Assembly: GCF_003751085.1 (NCBI RefSeq)
Contig: NZ_RJJY01000002.1
Location: 2,480,001 to 2,544,000 of the forward strand
DNA length: 64,000 nt
Reading direction: 5' to 3'
Source of the DNA: Micromonospora sp. Llam0
GTDB taxonomy: Bacteria > Actinomycetota > Actinomycetes > Mycobacteriales > Micromonosporaceae
The notes under the pieces were generated by a model. The model did not search any database and was not told the origin of the DNA. It saw nothing but the letters and a program-made list of their open reading frames with translations. Shown piece by piece: positions 1 to 11,840 of this stretch (positions within the stretch are counted from its first letter, which is position 1; every line of letters begins with the position of its first letter). Made by a program: the position numbers and the translations under genes.

Positions 1-1
1 G

Positions 2-706
2 ACCAGGTTCTGGCTCGACGCCCGCCGCGCCCGAGGCCACGAGCTGCCCTACTACCAGCACGGCAACGACAGTGGCTGGGACAACGCCACCACCTTCGAC
101 GGGGGCCGGGTCGTCCAGACCGCCGACCTGGCCGCGTTCCTGGTCTCCCAGCTACGCTGCCTGGCCGACCTCGCCGACGAGCTGGGCGAACCCGCCGACC
201 GGTGGTCCCAGGAAGCCGACCGGATCCGCGCAGCCATGATCCGTGACCTGTGGGACGGCGAGCGCTTCACCACCCGCAACCCGCGCACCGGACAGCTGAC
301 GACGAGCCGTAGTCTGCTCGGCCTGATGCCCGTCGCGCTCGGCGCCGACCTGCCCGTCGCTATCGCCGCCGCGCTGGCCCGGGGGGTCGAAGCCCACCTG
401 ACCACGCACGGGCTCGCCACCGAGCCGACGGTTTCGGCCCACTACGTCGCCGACGGCTACTGGCGCGGCCCGATCTGGGCGCCTTCCACCGTCCTGGTCG
501 AGGACGGCCTACGCCGGGCCGGGCACACCGGTATCGCTGACGACATCGGTCGGCGCTTCCTCGCGCTGTGCGAGAAGTCCGGCTTCGCGGAGAACTTCGA
601 CGCCGAGACCGGAGCCGGGCTTCGGGACCGCGCGTACACCTGGACCGCCAGCAGTTACCTCATCATCGCCGCGGCCCAGACGCAGCGACGGGTCAACGAC
701 GGGTGA
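2..706 (+). CDS. Glycoside hydrolase, (alpha/alpha)6 type (GH63/debranching-like), 5' truncated by window edge
   Basis: The reading frame is open from base 2 to a TGA at 704-706; the start lies outside the window. The visible 234 residues carry the SGWDN motif (visible residues 24-28), a YWRGPIW motif and a late ENFDAETG stretch. This pattern is typical of the C-terminal halves of GH63/GH37-like (alpha/alpha)6 hydrolases, in which the Asp of SGxDN and a Glu of the late motif are the catalytic acids. The substrate cannot be told from the sequence. It converges on the LacI-type repressor gene with a gap of 9 bp, and the neighbouring GH54 genes suggest plant-polysaccharide breakdown. The fragment shows no frameshift. 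The family level is fairly sure, the exact GH family is not. Confidence 0.75.
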   Translation, partial: TRFWLDARRARGHELPYYQHGNDSGWDNATTFDGGRVVQTADLAAFLVSQLRCLADLADELGEPADRWSQEADRIRAAMIRDLWDGERFTTRNPRTGQLTTSRSLLGLMPVALGADLPVAIAAALARGVEAHLTTHGLATEPTVSAHYVADGYWRGPIWAPSTVLVEDGLRRAGHTGIADDIGRRFLALCEKSGFAENFDAETGAGLRDRAYTWTASSYLIIAAAQTQRRVNDG

Positions 707-715
707 CCGGAGCGG

Positions 716-1729
716 CTAGCGGTTCCGGACCGGGCCGGTGCTGGAGCGCAGCGAGATGGGCGGGCTGTACAGGCGGTGGCGTGCCGTGGCCCCGGGCGCG
801 GCGATGATCTCCAGCAGCAGTGCCACCGCCTCGGCTCCCATGTCACCTGTCGGAACGTCCGCAGCGGTCAACGGTGGGCGGAAATCCTCCGCCCAGTGCT
901 GGGCGGCGACCCCGGTGACGGAGAAGTCACCCGGCACGGACAGCCCCGCGCCGGTCAGGGCCCGCTGGATTCCGGGCAGTGCGGCCTCGTTGATGGTGGT
1001 CACGGCCGTGACGTCCGGGTGTGTCGCGAGCAGTTGCTCCATGCACGCCTCGCCGGATGCCGTGTCGTCGCCGCAGCAGACCTCGACGCCGGTCAGGGCC
1101 CGATCCGTCACCGCCGCTCGGAAACCAGCCAGCGCTCGATGGCCGGGGCCGTAGCCGGCGGCCACCAGCTCGGCGGAACGATTCACCAGGGCCACGTGCC
1201 GGTGGCCCAGATCGGCCAGATGGTGCACACACCGGGCGGTCAGTCCGGCGTAGTCGACGTCGATCCAACTCATACCGTGTGGCTCGACGGTCCGGCCGAT
1301 CATGACGAACGGCACACCTGTCTTGGCGAGCCGTGTCACCCGCTCGTCGTCCAACCGGATCTCCATCAGGACCACACCGTCCACCCGACGCCCCGTCACG
1401 ATCCGTTCGAAGGACCGGTCGTGGTCACCGCCGGACGGGGACAGCAGCACATCGAGGTCGTGGCGGGCGGCCGCCTCGACAACGCTGGCCACGAAACCCA
1501 ACTGCATGTCGGTCAGCCGCTGACTCGCCGGCGGGATCACCAGGCCGAGGGTGCGGGTGCGTCCTTCCTTCAGGGCACGGGCACTGGCGTTCGGCCGGTA
1601 GCCCAGCTCGTCGATAACCGCCTGGATCCGCTCCCGCGTTGCCTGCGACACGGTCCGCTTGCCGCTCAGCACATAGGAGACGGTGCTACGGGACACACCC
1701 GCGCGCCGGGCGATCTCCCCGATGTTCAT
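716..1729 (-). CDS. LacI-family transcriptional repressor
   Basis: The protein has 337 residues. The first 25 residues are a LacI-type helix-turn-helix (MNIGEIARRAGVSRSTVSYV), followed by the hinge helix region and a periplasmic-binding-protein-like sugar sensor domain (residues about 60-335). A longer frame opens at 1780, but the ATG at 1729 is preferred because LacI proteins begin a few residues before the HTH and the extra 17 residues look non-coding. A perfect GAATCGATTC palindrome lies 12-21 bp upstream of this start, and the same palindrome occurs three more times in front of the arabinofuranosidase genes. I infer that this protein represses itself and those genes, releasing on an arabinose-containing sugar. 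The ligand is a guess from context. Confidence 0.9.
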   Translation of the reverse strand: MNIGEIARRAGVSRSTVSYVLSGKRTVSQATRERIQAVIDELGYRPNASARALKEGRTRTLGLVIPPASQRLTDMQLGFVASVVEAAARHDLDVLLSPSGGDHDRSFERIVTGRRVDGVVLMEIRLDDERVTRLAKTGVPFVMIGRTVEPHGMSWIDVDYAGLTARCVHHLADLGHRHVALVNRSAELVAAGYGPGHRALAGFRAAVTDRALTGVEVCCGDDTASGEACMEQLLATHPDVTAVTTINEAALPGIQRALTGAGLSVPGDFSVTGVAAQHWAEDFRPPLTAADVPTGDMGAEAVALLLEIIAAPGATARHRLYSPPISLRSSTGPVRNR

Positions 1730-1740
1730 CCACCGCCCCC

Positions 1741-1750
1741 GAATCGATTC
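1741..1750. promoter_or_regulatory. Candidate LacI-type operator, copy 1 (GAATCGATTC)
   Basis: This is a perfect 10-bp palindrome with a central CG, the usual form of LacI-family operators. It sits just upstream of the repressor gene start at 1729, a position suited to autoregulation. Identical cores occur at 3694, 4163 and 4317, all within 2.6 kb. Confidence 0.6.
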
Positions 1751-1899
1751 CTGCCCCGACACGGAGGCCCACCAGCTCACTCGAGAGCATAGCCGGCCTT
1801 TGATCTCAAGGCTGAATCAGAACGTGGTGCGGGGGTGGACGGCTTGCGCCGGCCGCAGGCCGGCGCAAGCCGCGTTGAAGCTGGGAGTTCCTGCCCGGC

Positions 1900-3432
<1,533 letters not shown>

Positions 3433-3652
3433 TTACGCAATAGGTGAAGGTTCTTCGCGTCGAGTTTCGTTGGTGCCGAGAGGTGGTCGGGTCGGGCGCC
3501 GTCTCCTGATGGCCGCTCCCGACCGGGCCGTCGACGTCCAGAACACGGCCGAGGTCCGAAACGCGGCGTCCGCCGCGACAAGCGGTCAGCTCCGTAATTG
3601 CCATCACGCAGCGTCACGTCGATGCGCTCCTGGTCCCGTGGCCTGCGCAGTC

Positions 3653-3681
3653 AGCATGCGACAGGCATCGTGACAAGTCAA
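3653..3681 (-). promoter_or_regulatory. Candidate promoter of the CBM13-GH54 gene
   Basis: Reading the minus strand, TTGACT (3681-3676) is followed after 17 bp by CATGCT (3658-3653), a reasonable -35 and a weak -10. The operator-like palindrome at 3694-3703 lies 12 bp upstream of the -35. The leader to the start codon would be about 220 nt. Confidence 0.35.
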
Positions 3682-3693
3682 TACGTGCTGCTG

Positions 3694-3703
3694 GAATCGA
3701 TTC
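3694..3703. promoter_or_regulatory. Candidate LacI-type operator, copy 2 (GAATCGATTC)
   Basis: Perfect copy of the palindrome found before the LacI gene. It lies between the divergent GH54 genes, close to the candidate promoter of the minus-strand gene. Confidence 0.55.
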
Positions 3704-3989
3704 GATGAGTAGTCCACCGGTCAAGAGAAAGCCGTGCAGGTCCTGATCATCCTGGTGACCGCAGAGCCAGACCGCCGCCCTCGCCCTCTAGCTCATAGTG
3801 ACCCGCAGTGCAAAAACAGCATTTTCACTCCAATCTTCCAGGATAAACTACAAATCAGTAAAGAATGTCGAGAAGTGCATAATAAGGGGGTAAATGGTCC
3901 AGCTGAACTATCCATGTCCGTGACTGCAGAAACGATTCGACTCGTCGCGAGAACCGTGTCACCGATACCCTGTGTAAGGAGTCTCTGGA

Positions 3990-4285
3990 TGTCCACCCCA
4001 TCGTCGTCGCCCATCGACGCGCCTCGCCGTCACGGGTACGGCAAGGAGCTGGTGCGCGACCTGACGTGCGCTCGGGGCCGGCCTCGCGCCGGTCCAGCGC
4101 AGCGCGCAGTGAGACCGGTGGACTGTAGAACCAGACCGAGCCCGTTAGGTCGAACCCTCCGCGAATCGATTCGCCATGCCGGGCCGGGTGGGCAGAGGTT
4201 CATCCGAGTCTCCCGCTACCAAAGCCACCAGTACATCAAGGATTGGCTGAGAAGCAAAGGTCCCACGTCAGCGGCAGCTCATTGA
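3990..4285 (+). other. Possible short or degenerate ORF in the GH54 intergenic region
   Basis: The region 3424-4372 has no convincing gene. The only candidate is this frame: an AAGGAG-like site (3976-3981) precedes an ATG at 3990, and 98 codons follow (MSTPSSSPIDAPRRHGYGKE at the start). The beginning looks like a translated start, but the rest is Arg-rich and resembles random high-GC frame, and operator copy 3 lies inside it. The stretch 3785-3960 is clearly lower in GC than the surroundings. It may be the start of a decayed gene or just leader DNA; I do not recognise it. Confidence 0.22.
4161..4174. promoter_or_regulatory. Candidate LacI-type operator, copy 3 (14-bp palindrome)
   Basis: GCGAATCGATTCGC is a perfect 14-bp palindrome containing the same 10-bp core as the other three sites. 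It lies about 110 bp upstream of the promoter at 4282-4311 and 143 bp before operator copy 4, a spacing compatible with looping between two operators. Confidence 0.6.
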
Positions 4286-4326
4286 CATGTCTCAGTTTCT
4301 TGGCCTACCATCGGTCGAATCGATTC
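4282..4326 (+). promoter_or_regulatory. Promoter with LacI-type operator copy 4 over the start site
   Basis: TTGACA (4282-4287) is followed after 18 bp by TACCAT (4306-4311). The palindrome GAATCGATTC at 4317-4326 (12 bp if flanking C and G are counted) lies where transcription should begin, the classical position for a repressor block. The first open frame downstream is the ruined GH54 gene starting at 4373, and the next intact gene starts at 4974, so this promoter may now serve the latter. Confidence 0.6.
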
Positions 4327-4372
4327 GCCGCCCCGGCCGGAGATCGTCTTTACGCGCTACAAGGAACCGTCC

Positions 4373-6446
<2,074 letters not shown>

Positions 6447-6456
6447 ACACGACGCG

Positions 6457-6490
6457 GTCGGGGCGGTGGGCGGTCACCCGCCGCCCCGAC
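6457..6490 (+). terminator. Hairpin terminator after the GH54-CBM13 gene
   Basis: A 14-bp stem (6457-6470 with 6477-6490, one G.T pair) closes a 6-nt loop eleven bases after the stop codon. There is no T-run, as is common in actinomycetes. It lies between convergent genes and may also help the methyltransferase gene end. Confidence 0.65.
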
Positions 6491-6604
6491 ACGAAACCCC
6501 GACCCCACCGCACCTGCGGTAAGCATTCACCCTTTCAGGGGTGTTCCGGCGGTGTGTTGGAGTACCACCTGCCCTCGCTGCTGAATAGCGTCGAGGGACT
6601 TAGC

Positions 6605-7411
6605 TCAGCCGATGCGACCGACGCCGCCGAACAGGTAGACCTCGGGCTCGTCGGACTCCGGGTCGGGGCGCCAGCGCGAGCACGTGACGACGCCGGGCTC
6701 CAGCAGATCCATCCCGTCGAAGAAGCGTTCGAGCTCGATCTTGGTCCTGGCACGGATCGGCGTGCCGCCGCGCTCGGTGGTCTCCCGCATCACGCGCAGC
6801 ATCGGCTCGCCGTGGATCTCCGCGGTGGAGTGGGTGAGCACCAGGTAGCTGCCGGTGGGCATCGCCTGCACCAGTTGCGCGACGGAGCCGTACGCCACGT
6901 CGTCGTCCATGAGGTGGTTGACGACGCCGAGGAGCATGAGCCCGATCGGCTGCGAGAAGTCGAGCGTCCGCCGCGCGGACGCGAGGATCGCGTCCGGCTG
7001 TCGTAGATCGGCTTCGATGTAGTCGCAGCTGCCCTCCGGGGCGCTGGTCAGCAGCGCCCGCGCGTGTGCCATGACGAGCGGGTCGTTGTCGATGTAGACC
7101 ACCCGGCAGTGCGGGTCGAGGGACTGCGCGACTTCGTGGGTGTTGTCGGCCGATGGGAGCCCGGTGCCGACGTCGAGGAACTGACGGATACCGGCGTCCT
7201 GGACAAGGAACCTGACCACCCGTTTGAGGAACGCGCGCTCGGACTTGGCTCCGATAGGGATGTCCGGGATGTGGGCGATCACCTCATCGCCGGCGGCCCG
7301 GTCGACCGCGAAGTGGTCCTTGCCGCCGAGCCAGTAGTTCCAGATCCGGGCCGAGTGCGGAACCGCGGTGTCCAGCTTGGAGCCTGAAGGGAGCTCCCAG
7401 TCCTCGGTCAT
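6605..7411 (-). CDS. SAM-dependent methyltransferase, SAV2177/DUF574 family
   Basis: The protein has 268 residues. It shows the family hallmarks: IWNYWLGGKDHFAVDRAAG near the N-terminus, a glycine-rich FLDVGTGLPSADNTHEVA motif for SAM, VYIDNDPLVMAHARALL and a late RWRPD motif. This family is very common in actinomycetes and its substrates are mostly unknown. The frame extends to 7492, but the ATG at 7411 (MTEDWELPSGSKLDT) fits the family start and has a GGGAG upstream. It stands alone between the arabinofuranosidase locus and the DeoR gene, all in tandem on the minus strand. No operon partner is evident. Confidence 0.88.
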   Translation of the reverse strand: MTEDWELPSGSKLDTAVPHSARIWNYWLGGKDHFAVDRAAGDEVIAHIPDIPIGAKSERAFLKRVVRFLVQDAGIRQFLDVGTGLPSADNTHEVAQSLDPHCRVVYIDNDPLVMAHARALLTSAPEGSCDYIEADLRQPDAILASARRTLDFSQPIGLMLLGVVNHLMDDDVAYGSVAQLVQAMPTGSYLVLTHSTAEIHGEPMLRVMRETTERGGTPIRARTKIELERFFDGMDLLEPGVVTCSRWRPDPESDEPEVYLFGGVGRIG

Positions 7412-7517
7412 GAGGGGATTCTCCCGTACGAAAGGGGTGGCGACGCAAGTGGGGGTGGCGGTCCGACGGCGCGGCGGGCTCCAGCAGGGCACCCGTTGGG
7501 AGCGGAGATCGTGGACG

Positions 7518-8363
7518 TCAGACCGGGTTGCGAGCTCCTCGCTGTCGTGGTGAGGCCGGCGGGGTGATGACCTTCACCTCGTTCGCGTCGAGGGCCTCCC
7601 GCAGTTCGGCGGGCGGCGGGGTGTCGGTGATCAGGTAGTCCGCGCTGCCGAGCTCGGAGACCTGGGCGAAGAGCCGGCGACCGAACTTGGAGGAGTCGGC
7701 GAGGATGGCCACTCGACCAGCGCGGGAGATCATCTCCTGCATCATCGCGGCTTCGGCGAGGTTGCTTGTCGTGTAGCCGGCCTCCGCGTCGACCGCGCCG
7801 ACGCCGATCAGCGCCAGGTCGCAGCTGATGTCCAGTTCGGCGCCGCTGGTGGCCTGGAACCGCACCGGTCCGATGGTGGCGAGCGTCAGGGTGCGTACCG
7901 CACCGCCGAAGACGTAGATGTCGCGGATCGCCGTGGGCGGCAGCGCCCCGGGCACCAGCAGGTTGTTCGTCGCCACGGTGAGATCGCGGTGCTGACCCAG
8001 GTTGCGGGCGACCGCAAGGGTCGTCGTTCCGCCGTTGATCATGATTGTCGAGCTGTCCTGGACCAGCGCCGCGGCCAGTGCCGCGATCTTCTCCTTCTCC
8101 TGCTCCTGCAGGCTGAGCCGCTGGTCGACGGCGCGGTCGGTACGGGAGACTGTGGACAGACTGACCGCTCCGCCGTAGGTGCGTACGAGCGCTCCGTCGG
8201 CACTGAGCTGGTCGAGATCCCGCCGCACGGTGTCGATCGAGACGCCGAAGCGTTCGGCCAGCTCGTTCACCGTGACCTGACCGGTGTCGGCGACGTACGC
8301 GGCCAGCTGGGCCTTGCGCCCGGCGGGCAGGTTGCGCTGCCGCTCGTCCTTGTCGACGTTCAT
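7518..8363 (-). CDS. DeoR-family transcriptional repressor
   Basis: The protein has 281 residues. The N-terminal DeoR winged helix (about 15-70, with VNELAERFGVSIDTVRRDL) leads to the sugar-phosphate sensor domain (about 85-260) with the conserved INGGTTT loop and LIGVGAVD. GGGGGAA precedes the ATG. It is divergent from the sugar transporter operon that begins at 8669, so I infer that it represses that operon and is relieved by a phosphorylated sugar intermediate. The family normally binds phosphosugars, which agrees with the kinase, aldolase and isomerase in that operon. The C-terminus after about 262 is an Arg/Pro-rich tail. Confidence 0.9.
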   Translation of the reverse strand: MNVDKDERQRNLPAGRKAQLAAYVADTGQVTVNELAERFGVSIDTVRRDLDQLSADGALVRTYGGAVSLSTVSRTDRAVDQRLSLQEQEKEKIAALAAALVQDSSTIMINGGTTTLAVARNLGQHRDLTVATNNLLVPGALPPTAIRDIYVFGGAVRTLTLATIGPVRFQATSGAELDISCDLALIGVGAVDAEAGYTTSNLAEAAMMQEMISRAGRVAILADSSKFGRRLFAQVSELGSADYLITDTPPPAELREALDANEVKVITPPASPRQRGARNPV

Positions 8364-8586
8364 GCTTCCCCCTTGTCAATGCGGGAGTATGCCACAACCT
8401 GCGTTTCCTGCCGAGTCTGCTGTATGGAACAGCATCGACCGGCAGTGGCGTGCCTCGGGTCAGAGAGCCGTCGGCGTGACCTCCGGACCAGCGTCGACGG
8501 GCTCCAGGGGTCGCCACGGAGGCGTGCCGGACCCTGGCGCTGGCGCAGGAGTCTGCGGTGCTCCGCGTTTTTTTGCCGTTCTACTC

Positions 8587-8617
8587 TTGTCCTTGCCCGT
8601 AACACGTTGCTAACGTG
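8587..8617 (+). promoter_or_regulatory. Candidate promoter and operator of the sugar ABC operon
   Basis: TTGTCC (8587-8592) and TAACGT (8611-8616), 18 bp apart, make a plausible promoter. A 15-bp inverted repeat, CACGTTGCTAACGTG (8603-8617), overlaps the -10, a good place for a repressor. The rest of the 305-bp divergent region 8364-8586 shows nothing else that I can support. Confidence 0.5.
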
Positions 8618-8668
8618 ACGCCAACATTCGCACAGAATCGAATGACCTCCATATAGAAGGAGTCCGCC

Positions 8669-9958
8669 ATGGTGTTTCGTGTCAGCCGGCTGAGCAGACT
8701 GGTGGGGGCGGTGACCGCGGCGACGACAGTCGCGTTCGTCGCGGCGTGTGGTGCGGACGACGGCGGCTCGGACGGGGACGGCACCGTCACGCTGGAGTTC
8801 GCCCAGTGGTGGGGTGCCGAACTGCCGGCGGGGGAGTTCGACCGGATCATCGACGAGTTCACCGCGCAGAACCCGAACATCGAGATCGAGTTGCTGAGCG
8901 CGCCGTACGCCTCGACCAAGCAGCAACTGCTCACCGGCGCCGCCTCGAAGACCCTGCCGGACGTGGTCGGTCTCGACGGTGCCTGGGTCAACGACTTCGC
9001 CAAGCAGGGCGCGATCACCGACCTGTCCAGCCTGATGGCCGAGGCGGACTACGACGACAGCGAGCTGGCCAGCCAGATCCAGATCGACGGCAGCACCTAC
9101 ATGATCCCGGTGGTCAACTTCGTCTACCCGCTGTTCGTCAACAAGGAACTGCTCACCGAGGCGGGCGTCGCGGACGTGCCCACCACCCGCGGTGAGTTCC
9201 TCGACGCGGCCACGAAGATCAGCGCGAGCGGCGGCGACGTCAAGGGCTGGGCGCTCCCGCTCGACACCGCCGTGCCCAACGGCATCCAGAACGACGTCAT
9301 GTCCTGGCTCTGGGCCTCCGGCGGCAGCATGCTCACCGCCGACGGCAAGCCGAATCTGACCAGCCCGGAGGTCAAGGACACCGTCGAGTACGTGAAGAGC
9401 CTGAACGACGCCGACGTCATCGCACCCGGCGCGCTCACCATGAAGGAGCAGGACAAGGTCGAGAAGTTCAGCAACGGCCAGATCGGCATGATGATCGACT
9501 CGCTCGCGCACATCAACCTGATCCGGGAGAACCAGCCGGACATGGAGTTCGAGGTGGCTGCCCTGCCGGCCGCCGACGGCTACACCGGCGAGCGCGGCAT
9601 CCCGTACGCGTCGTGGGGCATCGGCATCTCCGACTCCAGCGAGCACAAGGCCGAGGCGTTCAAGTTCGTGTCGTACCTGATGAGCCAGGAGACGAACGCG
9701 CAGCTGAGCACGATCGCTAACGGCTTCCCCGGCAACAAGAACGCCGAGCCCGACTTCGGCAGCAGCGACCCGCTGTTCCGGACCGCCTTCGAGATCTACC
9801 AGCAGGGCTACCCGGCCAACGAGTTCGTCGGCCTACCCAAGTCCGAGGACCTGATGCGTAGCTTCGCCGAGCAGCTTCAGCTGGTGCTGACCGGCGGGAC
9901 GAGCGTTGACGACGCACTCGCCGCAGCGCAGGAGAACTGGTCCTCGGTCATCGAGTAG
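8669..9958 (+). CDS. Sugar ABC transporter substrate-binding lipoprotein (family 1)
   Basis: The protein has 429 residues. A short signal peptide ends at a lipobox (FVAAC, Cys about 27), so it is an anchored lipoprotein. The rest is a MalE-like extracellular solute-binding protein (FAQWWGAELPAGEFDRII, then aromatic-rich sugar-binding region). GAAGGAG at 8657-8663 sets the start. It heads a sugar operon: two permeases follow at 60 bp and by overlap, then sugar enzymes. The bound sugar is not evident; the downstream aldolase, kinase and isomerase suggest a hexose, ketose or sugar alcohol. Confidence 0.92.
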   Translation: MVFRVSRLSRLVGAVTAATTVAFVAACGADDGGSDGDGTVTLEFAQWWGAELPAGEFDRIIDEFTAQNPNIEIELLSAPYASTKQQLLTGAASKTLPDVVGLDGAWVNDFAKQGAITDLSSLMAEADYDDSELASQIQIDGSTYMIPVVNFVYPLFVNKELLTEAGVADVPTTRGEFLDAATKISASGGDVKGWALPLDTAVPNGIQNDVMSWLWASGGSMLTADGKPNLTSPEVKDTVEYVKSLNDADVIAPGALTMKEQDKVEKFSNGQIGMMIDSLAHINLIRENQPDMEFEVAALPAADGYTGERGIPYASWGIGISDSSEHKAEAFKFVSYLMSQETNAQLSTIANGFPGNKNAEPDFGSSDPLFRTAFEIYQQGYPANEFVGLPKSEDLMRSFAEQLQLVLTGGTSVDDALAAAQENWSSVIE

Positions 9959-10017
9959 TCCCGCCCGGGTGCCGCGCCGGGACGCACCCCGGCGCGGCAC
10001 CCGACCAAGGAGAAGGC

Positions 10018-10953
10018 ATGACACTGACGGCACCCCGGGCCTCGACCCGCGCCGCACCGGCCGCCCCTGGGCGGCCCCGATCCACGCTGGCCCGGCGCCT
10101 GGTCCCGTACGGCTATCTGTCCCCGACGGTGCTGCTGATCGTGGTCCTGATGGTGGTCCCCATCGTCATGGTGGTCGGCTACTCGTTCCGGGACAACGTG
10201 ATCGTCCAGGAGAACTCGGTCTTCGCCGGGTTCGCCAACTACACCAGGGTGCTCACCGACCCGGACTTCCTGGCCGCGCTGCGCAACACCGCCGTCTTCA
10301 TCTCGGTCAGCACCGTGGCGCACCTGGTCCTCGGCCTCACCTTCGCGATGATGCTCAACACCCAGCTGCTGAGCGGGGTCACGAAGGCCATCTTCCGGAT
10401 CGTCTACATCCTGCCCTGGCTGTTCACGATCGCGGTGATCGCCGTCATCTGGCGGCTGCTGTTCGACCCGTCCGGCGTGGTCAACTACGTGCTGCAGACG
10501 GTCGGCCTGGTCCAGCAGGGCGTGAACTGGTTCGGCGACCCGGCCACGGCGCTCTGGGCGGTGACGTTCGTCAACATCTGGTCCGGCTATCCGTTCTTCA
10601 TGATCAGCCTGCTGGCCGGGCTGCAGGGGATCCCCGCCGACCTGTACGAGGCCGCCGCCGTGGACGGCACCAACTGGTGGCAGCGGTTCCGCCACGTGAC
10701 GCTGCCCCAGCTGCGGCCGGTGATCGTCAGCATGGCGGTGCTCGACCTGATCTGGACCTCCCACCAGTTCGCGTTGATCTGGATGACGACCGGCGGCGGG
10801 CCGCTGAACTCCACCGAGATGCTCAGCACCTTCACCTACAAGCAGGCTTTCAGTGAGTACGAGTTCGCCACGGCGTCCGCCGCCGCGGTGATCGTGCTGC
10901 TGCTCACGATGGTGCTGGCCTTCTTCTACGTACGCTCGCAAAGGGAGCGGTGA
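10018..10953 (+). CDS. Sugar ABC transporter permease, MalF-like
   Basis: The protein has 311 residues and about six membrane helices. The cytoplasmic EAA loop is readable as DLYEAAAVDGTNWWQRF, which docks the ATPase. AAGGAGAAGG precedes the ATG. Its stop codon overlaps the GTG of the next permease (GTGA), so the two subunits are translationally coupled. No ATPase gene is present in the operon; in actinomycetes such CUT1 transporters usually share an MsiK-type ATPase encoded elsewhere, which I assume here. Confidence 0.92.
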   Translation: MTLTAPRASTRAAPAAPGRPRSTLARRLVPYGYLSPTVLLIVVLMVVPIVMVVGYSFRDNVIVQENSVFAGFANYTRVLTDPDFLAALRNTAVFISVSTVAHLVLGLTFAMMLNTQLLSGVTKAIFRIVYILPWLFTIAVIAVIWRLLFDPSGVVNYVLQTVGLVQQGVNWFGDPATALWAVTFVNIWSGYPFFMISLLAGLQGIPADLYEAAAVDGTNWWQRFRHVTLPQLRPVIVSMAVLDLIWTSHQFALIWMTTGGGPLNSTEMLSTFTYKQAFSEYEFATASAAAVIVLLLTMVLAFFYVRSQRER

Positions 10954-11801
10954 GGCACATGGCCGCCGTCAAGACTCGGCGTACCCTCGCGAAAGTCGGC
11001 GTCGTCACCGGGCTGGTCCTCGGCGGGCTGTTCGCCGGCCTGCCGGTGCTGTGGATGCTCTCCACCTCGTTGAAGCGCAACGGCGAGGTCTTCCAGAGCC
11101 CGCCGCAGCTGTTCACCGAGGGCTTCTCGTTCGACGCCTACCGCGAGATCCTGGGCAACGGCACCCAGCTGCGGTTCTTTCTCAACAGCTACATCGTCGC
11201 CTTCGCGGTGACCATCCTGACCCTGCTGGTTGCGGTTCTCGCCGGGTACGCATTCAGCCGGTTCAGGTTTCCCTTCCAGAAGACCATCAACGCGGCGATC
11301 ATCAGCGTTCAGGCGGTGCCGCCGATCACGCTCGTCATTCCGTACTTCGGGCTCATCGTCGCGCTCGGCCTGTACGACACCTACGCCGGACTGATCCTGA
11401 CGCACATGGTGTTCACCCTGCCGTACGCGATCATCATGATCACCGCGTACCTGAACACGCTGCCCCGGGAGCTGGACGAGTCCGTCAAGATCGACGGCGG
11501 CACCGGGTGGACAGCGCTGTGGCGGATCCTGGTGCCGGTCTCGGTTCCCGGCCTGGTCGCGGTCGGTGTCTACACGTTCATGATCTCGTGGAACGAGTAC
11601 CTGTTCGCCCTCACGCTGACCCGTACCGACGACATGCGGACGGTACCGATCGGGATCCAGCTGCTCATGGGGCAGCACTCGTACGAGTGGAACCAGATGA
11701 TGGCGATGAGCATCCTCGGGTCCGTTCCCGTCCTCGTTCTCTTCCTCCTCTTCCAGCGTCGCTTCGTCGGCGGACTGACCGCCGGCGCAGTGAAGACCTG
11801 A
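10950..11801 (+). CDS. Sugar ABC transporter permease, MalG-like
   Basis: The protein has 283 residues with six predicted membrane helices and an EAA loop (ELDESVKIDGGTGWTALW). The GTG at 10950 overlaps the stop of the previous gene by 4 nt; an ATG at 10959 is an equally good start and would remove three residues. With the MalF-like partner it forms the membrane pore of the importer. The C-terminal FQRRFVGGLTAGAVK is typical of this family. Confidence 0.92.
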   Translation: MRHMAAVKTRRTLAKVGVVTGLVLGGLFAGLPVLWMLSTSLKRNGEVFQSPPQLFTEGFSFDAYREILGNGTQLRFFLNSYIVAFAVTILTLLVAVLAGYAFSRFRFPFQKTINAAIISVQAVPPITLVIPYFGLIVALGLYDTYAGLILTHMVFTLPYAIIMITAYLNTLPRELDESVKIDGGTGWTALWRILVPVSVPGLVAVGVYTFMISWNEYLFALTLTRTDDMRTVPIGIQLLMGQHSYEWNQMMAMSILGSVPVLVLFLLFQRRFVGGLTAGAVKT

Positions 11802-11840
11802 CCTCCGAACGTCAACCAGCAACCAAGGAGAAAATCGGAA

